Assembly (NCBI RefSeq): GCF_008274215.1
Contig: NZ_VTPS01000006.1
Coordinates: forward strand, 1-64,000
Source: Calorimonas adulescens
Lineage (GTDB): Bacteria > Bacillota > Thermoanaerobacteria > Thermoanaerobacterales > UBA4877
DNA: 64,000 nucleotides
Reading direction: 5' to 3'
Shown: piece after piece, positions 1 to 9,214 of the stretch
Layout of the letters: each line of letters opens with the position of its first letter
How positions within the stretch are numbered: the first letter of the stretch is position 1
The notes under the pieces: model-generated
Told to the model about the DNA's origin: nothing
The model's database searches: none
Seen by the model: only the letters and a program-made list of their open reading frames with translations
Program-made: the position numbers and the translations under genes

Positions 1-26
1 CCCCCACAACTGTAAAAAGGAGTGAG

Positions 27-992
27 ATGATGAGACAGTACATAACAAGAAGACTTATACAGATGATACCTATACTCATAGGTATATCCATACTCCTTTT
101 CTTTATACTGCAACTGGCACCCGGTGATATATTTTCGACTATGATGAATCCGCATATGACAGCGGAAATGAAAGAAGAACTAAGGCATCAGCTTCATTTA
201 GACCAACCTGTATATATACAGTATTTCTACTGGGTACGGGGGGTCTTAAAGGGTGATTTTGGGGACTCATTCTACTTTAAACAGCCCGTCACAAGGGTCA
301 TAAATACTTACATATGGAACTCGTTCCTTCTTTCCCTTGTATCCTTTATCCTGAGTGTAATAATTTCAATACCCATTGGTGTAATATCTGCCACGAGGCA
401 GTACTCAAGGTTTGACTATTTCTTTACAGTGGTAGCCCTTATAGGCATATCCATCCCCTCCTTTTATTTTGGCCTTTTGCTTATCAAATGGTTTGCTGTA
501 GACCTGAAGTTATTTCCTGTGTCAGGCATGATTACTCCGGGGGCAAACCCTGCAGGTGTTGAAAAAGCAGCAGATGTACTCTATCATATGGCCCTGCCAT
601 GTATAGTCCTGACTCTTAGCAATGTGGCCGGACTCATGAGATACACCCGTTCATCCATGCTGGAGGTCATAAGGCAGGACTATATAAAGACGGCCAGGGC
701 CAAGGGATTGAGGGAGAAGGTTGTGATATATAAACATGCTTTGAGGAATGCTATGATACCTGTTATAACCATCTTCGGCATGTGGCTACCCGGCCTGTTT
801 TCGGGTGCTATAATTACCGAGTCCATCTTCAACTGGCCTGGCATAGGACCTATAGAACTTTTGGCCGTGAACAACAGGGACTATCCCCTGCTGATGGGAA
901 TAAACCTGATATTAGCCCTCCTTACCCTCCTTGGCAACCTGATAGCAGACATTACGTATGCGCTGATTGACCCGAGGATCAGGTTGAAATGA
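27..992 (+). CDS. oppB: Oligopeptide/dipeptide ABC transporter permease (OppB/DppB family)
   Basis: Inner-membrane permease of a peptide importer. The 321-residue protein has an N-terminal membrane helix (about residues 7-29), then the BPD_transp_1 domain with five further hydrophobic segments, and the family EAA loop near residues 210-235 (TARAKGLREK) that docks on the ATPases. It starts at ATG 27 or 30 behind AAAGGAG. It is followed at 18 nt by the partner permease and heads oppBCDF, so it works with OppC, OppD, OppF and the OppA lipoprotein at 4268. The substrate (peptides, or possibly an oligosaccharide, since some family members take these up) is inferred from family and OppA type. The upstream promoter lies outside the window. 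Confidence 0.93.
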   Translation: MMRQYITRRLIQMIPILIGISILLFFILQLAPGDIFSTMMNPHMTAEMKEELRHQLHLDQPVYIQYFYWVRGVLKGDFGDSFYFKQPVTRVINTYIWNSFLLSLVSFILSVIISIPIGVISATRQYSRFDYFFTVVALIGISIPSFYFGLLLIKWFAVDLKLFPVSGMITPGANPAGVEKAADVLYHMALPCIVLTLSNVAGLMRYTRSSMLEVIRQDYIKTARAKGLREKVVIYKHALRNAMIPVITIFGMWLPGLFSGAIITESIFNWPGIGPIELLAVNNRDYPLLMGINLILALLTLLGNLIADITYALIDPRIRLK

Positions 993-1010
993 GAAGGGAG
1001 ATGATGAGAT

Positions 1011-1928
1011 ATGGAAGCAAAACCAATTGAAGATGTGAGGGAGTTTAATGAAGAGGACATAATGAGCCCGTGGAAGCTGGCCTGGAGACGTCTTAAGAAA
1101 AATAAGCTGGCTATGCTGGGGCTTTATATACTTCTATTTATGGTTTTGATGTCTGTAGTAGGTCCCATTGTATCTCCATACACAATGGAACAGATGGACC
1201 TTTCCAATATACAATCACCACCATCCCTGGCGCATCCACTGGGCACAGATGAGGTGGGGAGGGATGTGATGACCAGACTCTTTTATGCCGGGAGAATCTC
1301 ATTGTCGGTGGGCCTTCTTGCGGTGGCCATAAGTGTGGTCATAGGTAGCGTGCTGGGTGGAATAGCGGGTTACTACGGTGGACTTATTGATTCTTTGATA
1401 ATGCGTATTGTGGATATATTTATGTCATTCCCGTTTTTACCGCTCCTTATAACCATTGCAGCGGTGATGTCAGACTGGAAGGTGCCTCCGCAGTACAGGA
1501 TGTTTGTGGTCATGATATTGATTGGAATCCTATCCTGGCCAGGCCTGGCCAGGATAGTGAGAGGCCAGATACTGTCATTGAGGGAACAGGAGTTTATGCA
1601 GGCTGCAGAAGCCCTTGGCATACGGGACAGGAGGAAAATATTCCGTCACCTGCTGCCCAATACCTATGCCTCTATTATAGTTTCGGCCACCCTGGATTTG
1701 GGCAGTGCCATACTCACGGAATCGTCATTGAGCTTTTTGGGTCTGGGTGTAACGCCGCCCACCCCGTCATGGGGTCAGATGGTGCAGGTAGCGAGGGACC
1801 TTTATACCCTGCAGATGCAGCCGTGGCTCTGGATACCCCCCGGCATATGCATATTCCTGACTGTTATGGCAATTAATCTTTTTGGCGACGGCCTCAGGGA
1901 TGCCTTAGACCCAAGGCTTAAGAGATAG
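1011..1928 (+). CDS. oppC: Oligopeptide/dipeptide ABC transporter permease (OppC/DppC family)
   Basis: Second permease of the peptide importer, 305 residues. A cytoplasmic N-terminus of about 35 residues carries the OppC_N helix, followed by PLGTDEVGRDV, the standard OppC/DppC motif, and the permease domain with the EAA loop near residues 190-215 (AAEALGIRDRRK). It pairs with OppB to form the pore. ATG 1011 has GGGAGATG upstream. The codons for SWPGLAR (1528-1560) contain two overlapping copies of the GGCCWGGCC repeat inside a perfect 26-bp palindrome (see findings). This shows the repeat is accommodated within a conserved protein motif. Confidence 0.93.
   Translation: MEAKPIEDVREFNEEDIMSPWKLAWRRLKKNKLAMLGLYILLFMVLMSVVGPIVSPYTMEQMDLSNIQSPPSLAHPLGTDEVGRDVMTRLFYAGRISLSVGLLAVAISVVIGSVLGGIAGYYGGLIDSLIMRIVDIFMSFPFLPLLITIAAVMSDWKVPPQYRMFVVMILIGILSWPGLARIVRGQILSLREQEFMQAAEALGIRDRRKIFRHLLPNTYASIIVSATLDLGSAILTESSLSFLGLGVTPPTPSWGQMVQVARDLYTLQMQPWLWIPPGICIFLTVMAINLFGDGLRDALDPRLKR
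1531..1556. repeat. Perfect 26-bp palindrome inside oppC, with two overlapping GGCCWGGCC units
   Basis: Bases 1531-1556 equal their own reverse complement. The centre is GGCCAGGCCTGGCC (1537-1550), flanked by TATCCT and AGGATA. It lies in the oppC reading frame and encodes a conserved permease motif, so coding may account for part of the symmetry. Confidence 0.9.
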
Positions 1929-1940
1929 GAGGGATGTATT

Positions 1941-2915
1941 GTGGCAGATGATCTGTTAGCCGTGCACGATTTAAGGACATATTTCTACACAGAGGACGGA
2001 TTGGTTAAGGCTGTTGATGGCGTCAGTTTTAAAATAAAAAAGAGTGAGGTAGTGGGCATTGTTGGCGAATCGGGTTGTGGCAAGAGTATAACGGCCATGT
2101 CGATTTTAAAGCTGATTGATCCGCCTGGGAGGATAATATCTGGAGAGGTCATTTTTGACGGCGTCAACCTTATAGAACTAAAAGAAGATGATATACGCAA
2201 GATTAGAGGGGCCAGTATATCTGTCATATTTCAGGAGCCAATGACCTCACTAAACCCGGTATTTACCATTGGCGACCAGATAGAGGAGGCCATAATGCTC
2301 CATCAGGGCCTTGATAAGGTAAACGCAAGGAAAAAGGCCATAGAGATGCTTAAGACTGTGGGCATACCACGGGCAGATGAGGTGGTGGATGAATATCCCC
2401 ATGAGCTATCCGGTGGAATGAGGCAGAGGGCAATGATAGCCATGGCCATCTCCTGCAATCCCAAGCTCCTTATAGCGGATGAGCCTACGACGGCACTGGA
2501 TGTCACCATACAGGCCCAGATACTGGAGCTTATGAGGAATCTCAAAAATGACCTTGGTTCCTCAGTCATGCTGATTACCCATGACCTTGGCGTGGTGGCG
2601 GAAATGGCCGACTATGTCATAGTAATGTATGCCGGGAAAATTGTCGAGGAGGCTGAGGTAGTAGAGCTTTTTAAAAATGCCAAACACCCATATACCATAG
2701 GACTTTTGCAGTCCAAACCCGTGATAATGAGAGATGAGGACAGATTAAACTCCATACCCGGACAGGTGCCAAACCCATTACACATGCCATCAGGATGCTA
2801 TTTTCACCCGCGCTGCAGCCATGCGATGGATATTTGCAGGGAAAGCCAGCCGGAGCTCAAAGAGGTATGTGAAGGTCATAAAGCGGCATGCTGGCTCTAT
2901 GAAGGGGTGATATGA
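1941..2915 (+). CDS. oppD: Peptide ABC transporter ATP-binding protein OppD/DppD
   Basis: Cytoplasmic ATPase of the importer, 324 residues. It shows Walker A GESGCGKS (about residues 43-50), Q-loop FQEPMTS, ABC signature LSGGMRQR, Walker [13 protein letters not shown] and an H-loop in MLITHDLG. The C-terminal oligopeptide-transport extension has the family Cys pattern ([15 protein letters not shown] then two more Cys). It starts with GTG 1941 after AGGAGGG, 12 nt from oppC. It forms a heterodimer with OppF, whose start overlaps its stop. Confidence 0.94.
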   Translation: MADDLLAVHDLRTYFYTEDGLVKAVDGVSFKIKKSEVVGIVGESGCGKSITAMSILKLIDPPGRIISGEVIFDGVNLIELKEDDIRKIRGASISVIFQEPMTSLNPVFTIGDQIEEAIMLHQGLDKVNARKKAIEMLKTVGIPRADEVVDEYPHELSGGMRQRAMIAMAISCNPKLLIADEPTTALDVTIQAQILELMRNLKNDLGSSVMLITHDLGVVAEMADYVIVMYAGKIVEEAEVVELFKNAKHPYTIGLLQSKPVIMRDEDRLNSIPGQVPNPLHMPSGCYFHPRCSHAMDICRESQPELKEVCEGHKAACWLYEGVI

Positions 2916-3880
2916 TGGGTGAGGTTTTGCTCAAGGTGAATAACCTCAAGAAGTATTTTCCAATAACAGCAGGTGTCTTTCAACATACTGTGGGTTATGT
3001 AAGGGCAGTGGACGGGGTATCTTTTGAGATAAACAAGGGTGAGACGCTTGGCCTTGTCGGGGAGTCGGGATGCGGTAAGACGACACTGGGACGGACAGTA
3101 ATAAGGCTGCAGGATAGGACGGCTGGAGAGGTATATTTTAAAGGAATGGATGTCTTCAAGCTAAAGAGAGAAGAACTCAGGAAGCTGAGGCCGAAAATGC
3201 AGATAATATTTCAGGACCCTTACAGCTCACTAAATCCAAGGATGACTGTGGGAGAAATAGTGGGCGAGGCTCTCTTGGAGCACAACATGGCTAATCGAAA
3301 TGAACTTCAGGACAAAGTGGTAAGGGCCTTAGAGATGTGCGGTCTTAGCCCGTATCACATAAAGAGATATCCCCATGAGTTTTCAGGAGGCCAGAGACAG
3401 AGGATAGGTATAGCGAGGGCATTGATTTTAGACCCGGACTTCATTGTGGCCGACGAGCCGGTATCTGCACTGGACGTATCCATTCAGGCACAAATTGTAA
3501 ATCTTCTGATGGACCTGCAGCAGAGCTATGGCTTTACCTACCTGTTTATTTCCCACGACCTCAGTGTAGTAAAGCACATAAGTCACAGGGTGGGTGTCAT
3601 GTACCTTGGCTCTATGGTTGAGATGGCAGATAAGAAGGAGCTTTACGAAAATCCACTGCACCCATACACGAAAGCCCTCCTATCGGCAGTGCCGGTACCG
3701 GACCCGACCATTAAGCGGGAGAGGATAATACTGCAGGGTGACATACCCAGCCCCTCCAACCCTCCGTCAGGATGCAAGTTTCATACCCGCTGCCCCTTTG
3801 TGATGAAAAAGTGCAGTGAGGAAATACCCGAATACAAAGATGCAGGGAGTGGGCACTTTGTTGCCTGCCATCTGCTATAG
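2912..3880 (+). CDS. oppF: Peptide ABC transporter ATP-binding protein OppF/DppF
   Basis: Second ATPase of the peptide importer, 322 residues. Walker A is GESGCGKT, the signature FSGGQRQR, Walker [13 protein letters not shown], with H-loop FISHDLS and a C-terminal extension with Cys residues ([15 protein letters not shown]). Start ATG 2912 or 2915 overlaps the oppD stop, so the two are translationally coupled. It is followed at 12 nt by a small membrane protein and then the operon terminator. Confidence 0.94.
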   Translation: MMGEVLLKVNNLKKYFPITAGVFQHTVGYVRAVDGVSFEINKGETLGLVGESGCGKTTLGRTVIRLQDRTAGEVYFKGMDVFKLKREELRKLRPKMQIIFQDPYSSLNPRMTVGEIVGEALLEHNMANRNELQDKVVRALEMCGLSPYHIKRYPHEFSGGQRQRIGIARALILDPDFIVADEPVSALDVSIQAQIVNLLMDLQQSYGFTYLFISHDLSVVKHISHRVGVMYLGSMVEMADKKELYENPLHPYTKALLSAVPVPDPTIKRERIILQGDIPSPSNPPSGCKFHTRCPFVMKKCSEEIPEYKDAGSGHFVACHLL

Positions 3881-3892
3881 GCGGTGGTAAAG

Positions 3893-4051
3893 ATGAAGGA
3901 TGAGGATGAAAAGGATATTAAGCTGGAATGGAGGGACATACTGGCATTGATGATAGCACAGCTTGAAATATTGCTGCCCATGGCGTTGGTTTCCGTAGCT
4001 GGCATGGCAGTGGTATTGTATCTGATTATGAAGGTGTGGCTTAAGACATGA
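3893..4051 (+). CDS. Small single-span membrane protein at the end of the opp operon
   Basis: A 52-residue frame starting at ATG 3893, with GGTGG just upstream, 12 nt after oppF and before the terminator. A charged N-terminus (MKDEDEKDIKLEWRD) precedes one long hydrophobic stretch (about residues 17-45, ALMIAQLEILLPMALVSVAG onward) and a short basic tail, which suggests one or two membrane helices. I do not recognise a family. Position and spacing suggest it is co-transcribed with oppBCDF and could be a transporter accessory subunit, but that is inference. Confidence 0.6.
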   Translation: MKDEDEKDIKLEWRDILALMIAQLEILLPMALVSVAGMAVVLYLIMKVWLKT

Positions 4052-4078
4052 ACGTTTAACAGTAAGCATAATATTATT

Positions 4079-4121
4079 GGCCTGGCCATGATAAACCTTA
4101 AATATCACCGGCCAGGCTTTT
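4079..4121 (+). terminator. Intrinsic terminator of the opp operon
   Basis: Inverted repeat GCCTGGCC (4080-4087) and GGCCAGGC (4110-4117), helped by GATA/TATC pairing inside the loop, then TTTTCT. The left arm is itself a GGCCWGGCC copy and the right arm is one base short of a second copy. Confidence 0.7.
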
Positions 4122-4208
4122 CTATTCTCACCGATCGGTGGGGACGGTTCTTGTGGCTCATAATTTTTCTATAAGGGGAAAACAGCACAGTATCTCGTCA
4201 ACACATGC

Positions 4209-4237
4209 TTGCATTATTATACAATATATATTATAAT
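4209..4237 (+). promoter_or_regulatory. Promoter of oppA
   Basis: TTGCAT (4209-4214), exactly 17 nt, TATAAT (4232-4237), 30 nt before the oppA start. It separates oppA transcription from oppBCDF, as expected for a binding protein needed in excess. Confidence 0.75.
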
Positions 4238-4267
4238 CTATTCAAAAAGCAGTTAGGGGAGGAGAAA

Positions 4268-5920
4268 ATGAACAATAAGAGATTAGTCACTTTAGTGACC
4301 ATTTTTATTTTGCTGTTTTCACTGGCTGGTTGTTCTGGCCAGCCGGCAGGCAATGAGGCACAGCAGGAACAGAACCAGGACAAGGGGCAGTCTGCTAAGA
4401 CATCCCTTGTCTACAATCTCGGGCCGCAGCCGAGGACTATTGACCCTGCTACGTGTGACGAGGTTTATGGGTTTACTGTAATTGACAATGTATTCGAGGG
4501 CCTGGCCAGATACGACAAGAAAGGCAATCCTGAACCCGGCATGGCGGAGTCATGGGAGACTTCAGGTGATGGTCTTACATGGACATTCCACCTGAGAGAT
4601 GCCAAATGGAGTGATGGTAAACCTGTCACAGCTAAAGACTTTGAATACTCGTGGAAAAGAGCGCTGGCGCCTGATACGGCAAGCCCGTATGCCTATCAAC
4701 TTTATTATATTAAAAATGCTAAGGCATACAATGAAGGAAAGGCTGATGCCTCAGAGGTAGGAGTGAAGGCTATAGACGACAAGACCCTCCAGGTAACCCT
4801 GGAAAGCCCAACACTATATTTTCTTACTATAGTCTCCCTTCCAATATCATACCCTGTAAGGGAAGACATTATCAAGGAACATCCGGAGGACTGGACCAAT
4901 AATCCTCAGACATATATCGGAAATGGACCCTTTAAAATGACAGAATGGGTAAATAACGACTCATTCACATTTGTGAAAAATGAAAACTACTGGGATGCTC
5001 AAAATGTCAAACTGGAAAATCTCACCTTTACACTGATGACTGATGAAAACACAGCCCTGAGTGCCTTTAAATCCGGTGAGGTAGACTATATAGACATCGT
5101 GCCGCCGCTGGAGATCCCAAACCTCAGGGACGAGGGCCTGCTGAATACAGTCTTAACCATGAACACCACCATGATAGAGTTCAATACCACCAAAAAACCG
5201 CTGGATGACCCCAGGGTGAGGAAGGCGCTGAGCCTTGCCATAGACAGGAAGACCATAGTTGAAAACATCACCAAGGGAGGAGAGAAAGCTGCCGGTGGCC
5301 TTGTGGCATATGGGTTTCCTGATGCAGAGCAGGGAAAAGACTTTAGAGAGGTGGGCGGAGACTATTACCCTGTAGATAGGGCGGATGTAGAGACGGCAAA
5401 AAAACTTCTGGCTGAGGCCGGATATCCTGATGGGAAGGGTTTCCCGAAGCTCACCTATATATTCAATGACAGGTCTACCAACAAAGAGATTGCACAGGCA
5501 CTCCAACAGATGTGGAAGCAAAACCTTGGTATAGATGTTGAACTCAAGACAGAAGAGTGGCAGGTATTTGTTCAGGACGTAATAAGTGGAAACTATGAAA
5601 TGACGAGGATGGGCTGGCAGGCGGAATATGTAGACCCTATAGCCATGCTTGAGCTGTTTACTACAGGCAGCCCCAACAACGACCCGAGGTGGAGCAACAA
5701 AGAGTATGATGAGCTGATTAAAACAGCAAAGACCAGTACGGACCAAAGGGCACGCATGGAGGCGCTCCATAAGGCAGAGGATATTATTATGGAAGAGATG
5801 CCTATAGCCCCAATATTCTACAGCGTAAAGCAGAATGTGGTAAAGCCGGGACTCAAGGACTATATAGTTTTACCCAATAATGGGGTAGTACTGTTCAGAA
5901 ACGCATACTGGGAGAATTAA
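4268..5920 (+). CDS. oppA: Oligopeptide-binding lipoprotein (OppA family)
   Basis: Extracytoplasmic peptide-binding protein (SBP_bac_5), 550 residues from ATG 4268, chosen for the AGGGGAGGAG site 5 nt upstream. It has a lipoprotein signal peptide with lipobox LAGC (about residues 17-20), a Q/N-rich linker, then the family core: NLGPQPRTIDPA, FEGLARYDK, WTFHLRDAKWSDGKPVTAKDF and YIGNGPFKM. It is the receptor for the adjacent oppBCDF. A close paralogue sits at 50584 in the pyroglutamate cluster, with the same motif series, so the window holds two receptors but one OppBCDF set. Confidence 0.95.
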   Translation: MNNKRLVTLVTIFILLFSLAGCSGQPAGNEAQQEQNQDKGQSAKTSLVYNLGPQPRTIDPATCDEVYGFTVIDNVFEGLARYDKKGNPEPGMAESWETSGDGLTWTFHLRDAKWSDGKPVTAKDFEYSWKRALAPDTASPYAYQLYYIKNAKAYNEGKADASEVGVKAIDDKTLQVTLESPTLYFLTIVSLPISYPVREDIIKEHPEDWTNNPQTYIGNGPFKMTEWVNNDSFTFVKNENYWDAQNVKLENLTFTLMTDENTALSAFKSGEVDYIDIVPPLEIPNLRDEGLLNTVLTMNTTMIEFNTTKKPLDDPRVRKALSLAIDRKTIVENITKGGEKAAGGLVAYGFPDAEQGKDFREVGGDYYPVDRADVETAKKLLAEAGYPDGKGFPKLTYIFNDRSTNKEIAQALQQMWKQNLGIDVELKTEEWQVFVQDVISGNYEMTRMGWQAEYVDPIAMLELFTTGSPNNDPRWSNKEYDELIKTAKTSTDQRARMEALHKAEDIIMEEMPIAPIFYSVKQNVVKPGLKDYIVLPNNGVVLFRNAYWEN

Positions 5921-5940
5921 ACAGCTGAATGGATTTATAA

Positions 5941-5970
5941 AAATTAAGGCCGATGAGGCCTTAATTTTTT
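5941..5970 (+). terminator. Intrinsic terminator after oppA
   Basis: An 11-bp perfect stem, AAATTAAGGCC (5941-5951) with GGCCTTAATTT (5957-5967), loop GATGA, running into T residues. Confidence 0.9.
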
Positions 5971-6216
5971 ATGCATTATTACATCAGTCCTGTCTCTCAT
6001 GGCATATCCTCTCCTGACTGTTTGTTAAGGTAATTATATCATACTTTATCTGACGTTATTTGAAGTGTATGCCATGTCACATACCAGCAAATAATCTGAT
6101 ATCCTCATGGCTGTAAATATCAAACTTAAATTACAGAAGATATCGATATTGACTGGGACAATTCAAAGTGCTACTATTTTCAAGGTAGACTGAATTTAGA
6201 AAAGGTGATATATAAT

Positions 6217-7425
6217 ATGTCCTTATTTCCTGCACTTTCTCACAGAAACTTCAAGCTCTTCTGGTTTGGACAATGCATCTCTCTTATAGGCACATGGATG
6301 CAGAATGTTGGCCAGGCCTGGTTAATACTGCAGTTAACCAATTCTCCGTTTCTTTTAGGTCTTATCACGACTCTACAGACACTACCTGTCATGCTCTTTT
6401 CTTTATTTATCGGGGTATATGTGGATCGCTTTCCCAAACGCAAGCTGGTGATCCTTGCACAGACAGGCCTCATGATACTGGCATTTATCCTATCGTATCT
6501 TACACTTACGGGCACAGTAAAATACTGGCATGTGGCAGTATTGGCCACCATACTTGGTTTTATGAATACCATAGATAACCCTTCAAGACAATCCCTGATG
6601 ATAGAACTGGTAGGCAAAGAAGACCTCTTAAATGCAATAGCATTGAACTCTTCTGCATTCAATCTCGCCAGGATTCTGGGGCCGGCTGTTGCCGGGATAC
6701 TGATAGGCTATCTGGGTATAGGGATATGTTTCTTGTTAAATGGGCTATCATATTTAGCTGTCATTGTAAGCTTGCTACTCATGGATGTGAAGGAAGAAAA
6801 GCGTACTATTGACGAAAGCAGTTCAGTCATCAAGGATATGTTGGAGGGAGTTAGATATATATTTCAAACACCGAGGATATATGTTGCCATCCTCCTGATG
6901 TTTTACATAAGCACATTTGCCATGAACTTCAATATATTAGTACCTGTATTCACCAAAATAGACCTGGGACTGGAGGCATCTCAATATGGTTTTTTAATGT
7001 CAGCAATGGGTGTTGGCGCTCTTATAGGGGCGTTATCCCTGGCCGTGCGGTCTAAATCCGGTCCTCATATGAGGCTACTATTTTTAGGGGCAGTGGGATT
7101 ATCCATATTTCAAGGAATTCTTGGCATGACACAAAACTTTTATTTTGCCATGATTCTCATTGCACTGACAGGGTACTTTATGATAACATTTACAGCCACA
7201 TGTAATACATTAATCCAGATAAATTCAGAAGACCATCTTAGGGGCAGGGTGATGAGCGTCTATACCCTTGTGTTTGTAGGTGTGGCCCCTTTAGGGTCAA
7301 TGTATTCAGGTACCATTTCAGAACATTTTGGGGCAGGTATGACATTCGTTATCTCAGGTATTATCGGCCTGGTAACGTGTACTATAATGTACGTAATAGG
7401 CAGAAAAAGAGGTATCAGTATGTAA
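6217..7425 (+). CDS. MFS transporter (MFS_3/EntS-like efflux family)
   Basis: Twelve-helix membrane transporter of 402 residues from ATG 6217 (AAAAGGTGAT 8 nt upstream; a GTG at 6205 is in frame). The family opening LFPALSHRNFKLFWFGQ and the loop-2 motif YVDRFPKRKL mark the MFS_3 group of drug or siderophore exporters. It stands alone, so its substrate cannot be told from context. The preceding 245 bases after the oppA terminator hold nothing I recognise beyond AT-rich leader sequence. Confidence 0.85.
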   Translation: MSLFPALSHRNFKLFWFGQCISLIGTWMQNVGQAWLILQLTNSPFLLGLITTLQTLPVMLFSLFIGVYVDRFPKRKLVILAQTGLMILAFILSYLTLTGTVKYWHVAVLATILGFMNTIDNPSRQSLMIELVGKEDLLNAIALNSSAFNLARILGPAVAGILIGYLGIGICFLLNGLSYLAVIVSLLLMDVKEEKRTIDESSSVIKDMLEGVRYIFQTPRIYVAILLMFYISTFAMNFNILVPVFTKIDLGLEASQYGFLMSAMGVGALIGALSLAVRSKSGPHMRLLFLGAVGLSIFQGILGMTQNFYFAMILIALTGYFMITFTATCNTLIQINSEDHLRGRVMSVYTLVFVGVAPLGSMYSGTISEHFGAGMTFVISGIIGLVTCTIMYVIGRKRGISM

Positions 7426-7550
7426 AATGATATTAACAAATCCGAGGTTTCTACTATTAAGAGGTTACCTGATGTAGAGGGCATTAAACTGGCCAGACAA
7501 GAACTATGCAAAGAGATAAGTCTTAATGTTGCCGCAGGTAATAAGAAGGT

Positions 7551-7646
7551 ATTGGGGCATTTGCAGTGGTTGTAGGAAGCGCCATAACACGACCACATAT
7601 TATAACACAAAGATATGTAAAAAAAATCAAAGAAGCTGGTTTCTGA
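7551..7646 (+). pseudogene. Remnant of N-acylglucosamine/N-acetylmannosamine-6-phosphate epimerase (NanE) C-terminus
   Basis: An open stretch reading IGAFAVVVGSAITRPHIITQ and then RYVKKIKEAGF-stop matches the end of NanE, whose final TIM-barrel loop carries VVGSAITRP. There is no start codon or N-terminal barrel. The upstream 125 bases (from 7426) are frame-broken and could not be assigned. It is likely the last piece of a deleted gene, with its terminator intact just downstream. Confidence 0.55.
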
Positions 7647-7660
7647 AGCTACAGCTATGT

Positions 7661-7708
7661 AAAAACCATACGGTGTTGTGCCTGCAAGCCGTATGGTTTT
7701 TATTTTTT
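7661..7708 (+). terminator. Intrinsic terminator after the NanE remnant
   Basis: A 13-bp perfect stem AAAAACCATACGG (7661-7673) with CCGTATGGTTTTT (7689-7701), followed by a long T-rich tract. A strong terminator kept although its gene is ruined. Confidence 0.92.
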
Positions 7709-7767
7709 TTATAAATTTTAATCCCCTTGCAGGATTTTTGAAAACGATGTAGAATAATATTATATAG

Positions 7768-7870
7768 TGCAAGCGTATGCATAATAGATATGTTTAATAT
7801 TGCTGGATTCCATTATAATTATACTTATTTTGTAAACGCTTTCTCAATGTATTTTATGCAAACGCTTGAA
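7768..7870 (+). promoter_or_regulatory. Operator region of the maltodextrin operon with LacI/cre-type sites
   Basis: Three sites of LacI/CcpA type: TGCAAGCGTATGCA (7768-7781), TGTAAACGCTTTCT (7831-7844) and TGCAAACGCTTGAA (7857-7870). The last two are 26 bp apart and share TGYAAACGCTT. A -10 like TATAAT lies at 7814-7819, so the downstream pair would block elongation. Likely binders are the LacI-family protein encoded at 13334 and/or CcpA; the sites fit both. Confidence 0.6.
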
Positions 7871-7963
7871 TAGAGAGGAGATGGGGCGCCAGAAAAGGGA
7901 TTCGGGTATTGAAGACAATAAAATATTGTATGTATTTGAATTTAGTCCTTTAGGAGGGGTAAA

Positions 7964-9205
7964 ATGAAAAGGTTTTTAGCAGTTTTGTTGATTGCAGTCT
8001 TAGCAGTATCCATGGCTGCATGTGGTGGTTCAAGCCAGTCACAGCAGAACACAGGGCAGGACAATCAGAGTACAACGGTTGAAGGGAATAAGGGTGTAGA
8101 GCTTACAGTATGGTCTCACCTCACAGAGACCGAGGTCAAGAAGGTGCAGGAAGTGGCAGACAAGTGGGCCTCTGAGACCGGCAACAAGGTAAAGGTGCTC
8201 ACAGATAACAGTGACTTCCAGGCCTTTGCTACAGCAGCCAACAGCGGCAAAGGGCCAGATATCATGTTTGGACTTCCCCATGACAACCTGGGCACATTCT
8301 ACAAGGCAGGGTTATTGGAACCCGTACCGGATGGTGTGATAAACGACAGCGATTATGTACCTCTGGCAATCGATGCGGTAAGCTACGATGGCAAGAAATA
8401 TGCAATACCGCTATCCATGGAGTCCTATGCACTTTTCTACAACACCGATATGATAAAAGAGGCTCCAAAGACATGGGATGAGTTTGTAAATGTAGCACAG
8501 AAGTATGGGTTCATGTATGACATAAACAACTTCTATTTCTCTTATGCTTTTATATCGGGAAACGGCGGATATGTTTTTAAGAATAACGGCGGCAGCTACG
8601 ATGTGAATGACATTGGCCTTAATAATGAAGGCGCAAAGAAAGGGTTTGCTGCAATATATGACATGGTAAACAGGTATAAATTCATGCCTGCAGATATAAA
8701 GGGCGATATAGCCAAGGGCAACTTCCAGAGCAAGAAGATAGGCATGTATATCTCCGGACCATGGGATGTGCAAAGCTTTAAGGACGCTGGGGTAAACTTT
8801 GCTGTGGCTCCTCTGCCAAAGCTGGAGAATGGCAGTGACATGAAACCTTTCGTTGGTGTGCAGGCGGCCTTTGTAAATGCCAATTCCAAGAACAAGGACG
8901 CAGCGTGGGAACTTATGAAGTATCTGGCAGAAAACACCCCTATACCTCTCTTTGAGACTGGTAACAGGATTCCTGTGATAAACTCTGTATTAAACAGCAG
9001 TGAGGTTCAGTCCAACGAGATATTAAAAGGGTTTGCCGATTCCGCTTCAAAGGGAGAGCCGATGCCCAATGTCCCTGAGGTGCAGGCCATGTGGACACCA
9101 GCCAACAACAACCTGACACTGATCACGTCGGGTAAACTGGCTCCTGACAAGGCGGCAGACCAGATTGTGGCGCAGATGAAAGAAGGAATTGCCACAATGC
9201 AATAG
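7964..9205 (+). CDS. Maltose/maltodextrin-type sugar-binding lipoprotein (SBP family 1)
   Basis: Extracellular receptor of a carbohydrate ABC importer, 413 residues. It has a signal peptide with lipobox MAAC (about residues 17-20), a short S/Q/N linker, then the MalE-type fold: LTVWSHLTETEVKKV, ADKWASETG, GPDIMFGLPHD, a GLLEPV segment and KIGMYISGPWDV. ATG 7964 follows TAGGAGG. It is first of the sugar operon and precedes two permeases. No ATPase is encoded nearby, so a shared MsmX-like ATPase elsewhere is presumed. Maltodextrin is inferred from the amylase and glucosidase neighbours. Confidence 0.88.
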   Translation: MKRFLAVLLIAVLAVSMAACGGSSQSQQNTGQDNQSTTVEGNKGVELTVWSHLTETEVKKVQEVADKWASETGNKVKVLTDNSDFQAFATAANSGKGPDIMFGLPHDNLGTFYKAGLLEPVPDGVINDSDYVPLAIDAVSYDGKKYAIPLSMESYALFYNTDMIKEAPKTWDEFVNVAQKYGFMYDINNFYFSYAFISGNGGYVFKNNGGSYDVNDIGLNNEGAKKGFAAIYDMVNRYKFMPADIKGDIAKGNFQSKKIGMYISGPWDVQSFKDAGVNFAVAPLPKLENGSDMKPFVGVQAAFVNANSKNKDAAWELMKYLAENTPIPLFETGNRIPVINSVLNSSEVQSNEILKGFADSASKGEPMPNVPEVQAMWTPANNNLTLITSGKLAPDKAADQIVAQMKEGIATMQ

Positions 9206-9214
9206 AGAGGGCCG

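Noticed and set aside
680-874. Minus-strand open frame inside oppB (and many similar frames opposite real genes)
   Set aside because: Lies wholly opposite a well-supported gene, has no ribosome binding site and no recognisable protein features.
5153-5770. 205-codon minus-strand frame opposite oppA
   Set aside because: A long shadow frame caused by codon bias; a matching shadow occurs opposite the paralogue at 51562-52080, which confirms it comes from the oppA coding sequence.
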